From Channallabes apus (lineage: Eukaryota; Chordata; Actinopteri; Siluriformes; Clariidae), in NCBI GenBank assembly GCA_030522415.1, contig CM060127.1, positions 11,820,707 to 11,884,706 on the forward strand: 64,000 nt of DNA, given 5' to 3'. Below, piece by piece: positions 57,836-64,000 of this stretch. Positions within the stretch are counted from its first letter, which is position 1. Each line of letters starts with the position of its first letter. A program made the position numbers and the translations under genes. Under the pieces are notes generated by a model. That model searched no databases. It was given only the letters and a program-made list of their open reading frames with translations, and was not told the DNA's origin.

Positions 57836-58031
57836 TAAATGCATATTAATATCTCAAATGGTATGCAATAATTTACTCATATAATAACGGTACAGTAGCA
57901 ACATTTCTCACATGCAGTATGTTTTTCTAAATACTGAGTATGATCAAAATAGATTGTAAGTCAGTATTACAGTATAATAGGCTAATGGCAGCATCCAGAG
58001 TTTGAATCACACACAGTCCATTTATTTTCAG

Positions 58032-58125
58032 GCTCCAGTGGCGCAATCGGTTAGCGCGCGGTACTTATAAAGCAGTACAAAGCTGAGCAATGCCGAGGTT
58101 GTGAGTTCGAGCCTCACCTGGAGCA
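58032..58125 (+). tRNA. tRNA-Ile(UAU) with a 20-nt intron
   Basis: The acceptor stem GCTCCAG pairs with CTGGAGC followed by discriminator A. The D arm contains TGGCGCAATCGGTTAGCGCG (A box), and the T arm is GTGAGTTCGAGCCTCAC (B box GGTTCGA type). The anticodon stem CGGTA (58059-58063) pairs with TGCCG (58091-58095). The anticodon TAT is at 58066-58068, and an intron occupies 58070-58089, after position 37 as usual. It decodes AUA. Exonic bases agree with the human tRNA-Ile-UAU I recall. No T4 terminator follows closely; the nearest T-rich run is TTGTTT, immediately downstream. Confidence 0.95.
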
Positions 58126-58224
58126 TTGTTTATTGGCGTAAAGGTTTCTGTGGTTTATTGTGCTCTGTTCAGATCACAGTCTCTCCTTCAGGTGAGGATG
58201 TGAATCCCACTTCTCATGTTGCTT

Positions 58225-58510
58225 GTTAATATAGTGGACAGTATCTCAACCTATCAAGCAGAAGTCCAGGGTTCAGTTCCCCAATAGGGAGAAGCCAGTA
58301 TTTTGGGAGAAGAGTATTTAAAGTCTGAATTGCTGATTGGAAGTTTGATCTCCAACAAGTTGCCACCGTTGGGCCCTCGAGCAACTCTCTTAATCCTGTC
58401 TGATCAAGGGGGCCCATGACCCTGCGTTCTGACAGTATGACCCCAGCCTACTAAAGCTGAGATATGTGAAGAATAAAGAATTTCACTGTGCTGTAATGTA
58501 TATGTGACTT
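58225..58510 (+). repeat. tRNA-derived SINE copy
   Basis: The head GTGGACAGTATCTCAACCTA with B-box CAGGGTTCAGTTCCCC is followed by GTTGCCACCGTTGGGCCC and a tail ending AAGAATTTCACTGTGCTGTA. It shares the middle GTTGCCAC...GGGCCC domain with the V-SINE-like copy at 36.8 kb but has a different tail. Confidence 0.62.
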
Positions 58511-59427
58511 ATAAATGGTTAACTGATTATACACTTGTCAACTAGTGCTTTATGATAAATGTGTGAAAACGGCTCAGCAAGTTCAGAATTTTAAACATGA
58601 CGAATGATTATGGCTTTTGTACCAGATTTGTTGTTGCTTTTTAACCGATCACATGTTCTTATGGAAAGGATGTAGCTAAAGACAAGTCATCAGGTCAGAG
58701 ACAGGTCAGAGACAGGTCAGGGCTGAGAGGGCCAGTGCAAAAAAATAAATAATAAATAAAAATTACAAATTATTGTAAGTAGTTTGCTTCTCCACATGTA
58801 AACAGGTCTAATTGAGTTTTCTGCTCCTAATCATCAGGAAGTGTTGTTTTAATTATTTGAGGCTGTTTGAACAAGTATAAATTATTAATCAACTTGGTTT
58901 CATACAAGACTTAAGCAAATGCACATTGTTTGGTGATGTTATTGTGTGTGGAGCCTAATGTTCTATCAAGTTCTCACTTCCTGATAATCCGGATTTTCTA
59001 GGGAAACTCGCCAACGTTTATAACCAATGCAAGAAAATAAGCTCTACTGTCCATGGTGAAACACTATGCAAGTTTGATCTCTGGAGTTATTAATAGAATT
59101 GGTTAAATTGACAACATTGCAGTTTATGAGTTGTTGTGAAACGAGTCCAAAGACCAGCTTTTGCTACTTCCTGCTTCCTGCTCAAGAAATATGAACATCA
59201 CAAGCAGGGTCAAAATACACCGAAGAGGGTTCTTTACACAACTCATTGAAAAAACAAAAACATTGACCAGGAACGAATTTCCTCGCTGATATTATTTTAT
59301 TATGATTTTAATAATACTAAAAGACCAAATGTTACATCAGATTAATCAGTGGAAATGTAACCCTCCAAATTGTGAGTAGATCGTTAAGACGAACCTTTAA
59401 CTGACACATACAGTACTAATGATCAGA

Positions 59428-59530
59428 CAGCATGGTGGTGTAGTGGTTAGTACTGTGGACTTGCACCTCCAGGGTCAGGGTTTGATTCCTGGCTCATGGG
59501 TTTCACACAGTCCAACGACATGCAGGTTAG
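59428..59530 (+). repeat. SINE 5' part
   Basis: GCATGGTGGTGTAGTGGTTA, CTTGCACCTCCAGGGTCAGG and GTTTGATTCCTGG match the head of the 46.9-kb SINE family; the body is truncated after ATGCAGGTTAGGCTA. Confidence 0.7.
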
Positions 59531-60149
59531 GCTAGTGATGATCAGGAATTTTAAGAAAATGCATCCAATTGGTTCTTATTGGTCAGAATCATTTTCTATA
59601 ATAGCTGCTCTGACAGAAGTGCATCTCAGGTTTATATTAATCACTTAAAATGTGTTAATTAAAAACTCTGTTTTTATAGCAATAAATTATTCATCAGTTT
59701 TAATAATGCAGTAAAGTTTTTCATAAGGAGCCGTTTATTTAAAATTTGACGAAAGGAGACTTTTTGTGAAAATGTTGTGGCCATTCTAGTAATTATAATA
59801 TTTGTTAATTTTTATTAAATATAAACAGATAAAACAGCTGGAAAAATCTGAAATTCTGTAAATAACTAATAAATAAAGATAGTGATTATCAGCAATTTCC
59901 AGTGGTATAAGAGTAATAACATTCTCCAGTACTCGCTGTTAAAGGAAACTAATCAACTTCAGGATGACAGCAGTGACTGCACTTACCTGATTATTTTTCC
60001 GCAATATTATTATATCTCTATGTTGTTTAACTCTTTACTGCAGTTTTGTAGTAGCGGATATAATTCGGAAATACTTTACGAAATCTATGTATATCTGCTG
60101 CCCTTTTTAGGAAGTTGTTTCTGTATTTGTGTATTGTGTATATTATTAT

Positions 60150-60151
<2 letters not shown>

Positions 60152-60211
<60 letters not shown>
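60152..60211. repeat. (GT)n microsatellite
   Basis: Thirty uninterrupted GT units. Confidence 0.95.
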
Positions 60212-60212
<1 letters not shown>

Positions 60213-60494
60213 TCAGCAGGTAAAGCTGGTTAGCATAATGTCAGCTGATGAAGAGTCTCTGAAAGGTCATGTATGAAGAACAGGTTTACTTTCATGTGTG
60301 TTGTATGAGTGTTGGTTGGATGGTTAGGTGTGGAGGAAGTATGTGTTTGTCCTCCATTTTCCTCAGTTGTGATGTCAGAACATGTCTGTCATGATCCTAA
60401 ATATAATCTACTGTATACTAATGTACACATTATCATCGTCAGAGCTAAAACTTCCTGTGCAATATACATGTCAGATTTGAATACACACAGATAG

Positions 60495-60750
60495 AGGTTA
60501 GCGCTGTGACCTCACACCTGCTCAAGAGGTCGATTCCCACCTTGGGTCACTGTGCATGGAGTTTGCATGTCCGGCAGTTCAAAGTAGGCTAATCGCTGAT
60601 CCCAAAATTCCTGTATGGTGTGAATGAGTGTGTCTGTTTGTGTGCCCTGTGATTGGTACCCTGTCCAGGGTATACCCGACCTCATGCCTGAACTCTATTG
60701 TGATAGGCTCCTGGCATCCTGAGACCCTGTACAGGATAATGAATGGATGA
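60495..60750 (+). repeat. SINE copy, partly deleted
   Basis: GGTTAGCGCTGTGACCTCAC and GGTCGATTCCCACC (B box) followed by GCATGGAGTTTGCATGT and the tail GTGCCCTGTGATTGGTACCC through GGATAATGAATGGATGA. The middle is shortened relative to the family. Confidence 0.72.
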
Positions 60751-60759
60751 TTTTATTTA

Positions 60760-61719
60760 ATGCTTGTGCTTGTTGTTGACCTGAAGGTCATAAGATCCTT
60801 AACATACAGTATCTGTGGATTTGAACTTGAAGTGAAGTCTCAGAACCTCACCCTGACCCTAATCCTGACCTTAGGCATAAAATAACCCTTGACACTAAGC
60901 TGAAGCCCAACCCTTACTGTATCTTAGTCCTAATTCTAACCCTGATCCTGGTTGTTTGTTGACGTTTCATTTAAACGTTTTTTTTCCCCAGCGTTTTTTT
61001 CCCCCAATTCCCCAAGTTCTGTCAAAAATTGCAACATACATAAATAAATAAATAAAAATGTAACAATTAGATCCAAAATCACGTGAGCTGCTTAAAGTCA
61101 GTTCACACAAGTCAACTGTTCTTTTTTTGTTGTTGTTGTTGTTACAAAGAATATTGTCATATCAGTGATATCCCAAACAAAACATGTTAAAAGACAAAAG
61201 ACATTTCATCATGATGGTGATATTATATCATTATGTCACGCAGCCCTAATACCAAACATATTTTATCACCCTGTGTTTTGAAATTTGTATTTTGGCTCTA
61301 GAAGAGACGAGCGAGTGCTTCCCAGAGTGTCTTTCTACTGAAGACCCAAACGATATAAAACAATATTATCTAAGATGTCATTACAACCTCAGTATTACCC
61401 AGAATTCTTTCTACTGCTCGTTAAAAAAAAGAAACATGTGGTTTAATCTTTCCGGGCATGTGCTTGTGCAGCCTCTAAAAAATGTAGTGACGTGACAGAA
61501 TCAGATGGCAACACAATCCGAGCGATACTCCAGAAACGACTCCACCTCTATGTGGAAGACGAATCCCATATGAACAGGGCTTAAGCGCGGTGTGTATGTA
61601 CTGTTTGTTTTGGTGTAGCTGTGTGTCTCAAATTGAATTAATTCACTAGTACTGATGCTCAGCTTGGCTGAAAATAAATATGACTCATTTTCTTTGTGTA
61701 TAACACACGCACACACAGA

Positions 61720-61757
<38 letters not shown>

Positions 61758-63654
61758 TCAAACGAAACTTCATAAAGAACAATGAAGTCTTTTGTAGACA
61801 CAGTTACACGGTGTGTGTGTGTGTGTTTATAACAACACAATAATTAGAAAAACTGATCCGATGCGGATGAAGGCGTGGACCTGCTGTTTTACAAGCTGCA
61901 CAATTTTACATCCTAAGACACCATTGTGTTACACACTGTTGCACTTTTACACACATTTCACACTTTAAAGCTTCAGTTTAACCTGAAGGAAGTGATAATG
62001 ATAGGTCTGTGGTTAACGCTTTGGCCGCTTAAGCAGAAGGTCATGAGTTCAAATCCCAGTGGCCTATGAATAAAAGTGCCACTGTGAATAAATACAGCAG
62101 GTGGATGATATAACCATAGTCAATAATCTTACAACTACACTGTATTTTACCATAACAGTACCAGATTGGATAAATGCTATAATATTATGTATCATGTTAA
62201 GTAACAAAATGTGTAAATTTCTGAATTTGTAAAAATTCAAATGTGTAAATACAGCGTTGCTGATTTGTAAACAGAACCAAACAAAGTGATATACAGTACA
62301 GTATGCATCAGGTATTATGATTCAAAATTTTCTATCCACACTTTTACATAAAAATCTTAATTTATTTCATGAATGTTATCTAACACTTCAAATATTAGGT
62401 AATTTTATAATTAAGGGAGAAATTATTAAAGAATTCAAGAAAAGGGCCTCATCGCTGTACAATATCTACTGCCGCAGAACAGCAGTGTTTAAGAAAGTTT
62501 TGTGTAAAATAAAGAAAGAAAATATTTTTGTCATTACAATTAGCAATTTCAGAACTTTACAGTTTATCTGTTATAAAAGTTTCGTATTAAAGTAGTCACA
62601 TACAGTTACACTTTTTTTCTTTTGTTAATTAAAGGAAATACATTATGATACTTCTAATATCACAAAAAATGTAAGTAAATTTTATAATCATAAGTTTAAA
62701 ATTTTACCATTCAAAAAAAAAAAAATTTGTAAACAGCTGACTGAATTTTGAATTCATTTACATGCTTAATTATACAGTATATATATATTTTTTAATCTGA
62801 AGTTATTTTAATTATATTTCATATCATATTTAATTTCATTACTTTTTCATTATTAGATTACATTATTACATTATTATTACATATTATATTTTCAAAGTTA
62901 TTTCATTTTATATTTTGTGATCACATTTTATGAATTTCTAAGATTTTCTTGTTTTTGGTTTTTACAACTTTAATGATTCAGTACAAAATGTTTATATCAG
63001 ATTAGAATCCTTAACGCTGAAATTTCTTAGAACCCTGAAACAGATTGTTAAAATTTTAACACTTGTTTACAAAAAATTTTTGAGATCAAATAATTAATGA
63101 TTATAAATAATTAAATAATTAATGTGCAATTATATAACTTTTCCCAAATAAATGATTCTTTAGCTTAACGCATAAGTTTTTCAGAGATCCAGAAATAGTT
63201 CCTGTGAATATATATCATCACGCTGATGTTTTTAAGAAGGAATTCAAATAGGATTATGGAGGTTTAAAAGGAGTCCCGAGGGATATGGAGCTGGATGGTG
63301 GCTCTCGTGAAACCGAAGGTGTGTCAATGTTCGGCATGTGTCATGTAAATAGGAGTGAATAATAAATCAGTTGGTGTTGTGGTGGGCCGGTGCGGTTTCA
63401 GGCTCTCACTGCTTGCAGGAATGTTTCTGTTCCTGTTCTGGCACCGACTCTGATAACTCTCAGAGATAACGGTGAACGTAAGTTCATCTCCAAGTTCCAG
63501 GTTTCAGGGAACGTGTTTTCTTCCTCGTTTCATGACGAATACTAAAATGTTTGTTTATGTTTGAGTCCTCGTTCCTCGTCCTGCAGAGGAAATTGCTGTT
63601 ATACAATCAGTGTGCCCTCCACCCACTAATAACCTCCACGTTGTGCCACTGTGC

Positions 63655-63751
<97 letters not shown>

Positions 63752-64000
63752 CCTCAAGAGAACATCAACAGAGCACCCCATTTCCAACACATGTTTTGTT
63801 CACATCTACAGAAAAGCAGTTTCGCTGTTCTTCTTGTTGCCGCTGGTTACTGAACCTGTTTCTCAGTAAAAATGAAAAGTGAGAAAGGAGCACAACTTCT
63901 GTTTTTCGCTCTCTGCTGCACATGTGGTTGAAACTCTTCCAATTTCTTTTCACTGGTCTTCGACATCTGGGCTGTTTTTCTCATATAAAGAATTCTTGGT
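60760..64000. other. Gene-free interval
   Basis: No exon recognised. Includes a CA/CG dinucleotide tract (61707-61758), a tRNA-like SINE head at about 62005-62075 (GTGGTTAACGCTTTGGCC, B-box GAGTTCAAATCCC), very AT-rich DNA from 62150 to 63230 and a GT microsatellite at 63657-63748. Confidence 0.45.
63657..63748. repeat. (GT)n microsatellite
   Basis: Forty-six GT units, the longest in the window. Confidence 0.95.

Larger units (their letters stand above)
51261..58020 (+). other. Probable ARHGAP27 intron
   Basis: No WW-domain or other exon of the gene could be found in this stretch. Features seen: CT-rich tract (51690-51730), a TA run (52824-52843), a GT microsatellite (55094-55161), poly(A) at 55950-55969 and a CA run (56180-56200). 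A 140-codon ORF at 56981-57403 has no family resemblance. Confidence 0.45.

Noticed and set aside
63551..63853. ORFs rich in alternating Val-Cys at 55.0, 60.1 and 63.6 kb.
   Set aside because: Translations of GT microsatellites.

Overview
The window is a repeat-rich stretch of a ray-finned fish chromosome. Evidence for a teleost: a cluster of compact five-exon type I interferon genes, abundant Tc1/mariner, Rex3-like, RTE-like, Ty3/gypsy and hAT debris, and a tRNA-headed SINE present in about nine copies whose sequence resembles SINEs I associate with ostariophysan fishes, perhaps catfishes. The order-level guess is inference. Host genes occupy little of the window.

Layout. 0-6 kb: an intact Tc1 transposon with a 340-codon transposase, then a decayed L1/Tx1-clade LINE. 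8.2-17.6 kb: three interferon genes, all on the minus strand. IFN1 (8207-9446) and IFN2 (11345-12731) are recent tandem paralogues with the four-cysteine (group II) pattern and paired promoter elements. IFN3 (16259-17590) has the two-cysteine (group I) pattern and two splice-junction frame problems, so it may be a pseudogene. Candidate ISRE, kappaB and RFX-type sites lie in and between these genes. 20.5-37.2 kb: a pile-up of mobile DNA, comprising an RTE-like LINE broken by a long foldback element, a 3'-truncated Ty3/gypsy element with one LTR, a palindromic MITE, a near-identical 675-bp direct duplication, a Rex3-like LINE, hAT remnants, and a second, dead Tc1 copy that carries a LINE-tail insertion. 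37-50 kb: mostly unannotatable sequence with SINEs, one RTE 3' end and a perfect 42-bp palindrome. 50.4-51.3 kb: the SH3-encoding first coding exon of a plus-strand ARHGAP27-like RhoGAP gene. The rest of the gene must lie beyond 51.3 kb, probably outside the window. 58.0 kb: an intron-containing tRNA-Ile(UAU) gene, probably inside an ARHGAP27 intron.

Function. The interferons are secreted antiviral cytokines acting through CRFB-type receptors and JAK-STAT signalling. Their promoters show the kappaB and IRF-like elements expected of pathogen-induced genes, and IFN2 also has an AU-rich 3' UTR expected to shorten mRNA life. ARHGAP27 is an unrelated endocytosis/Rho regulator. The interferon gene models rest on splice sites and frames read by eye and have no transcript support here.
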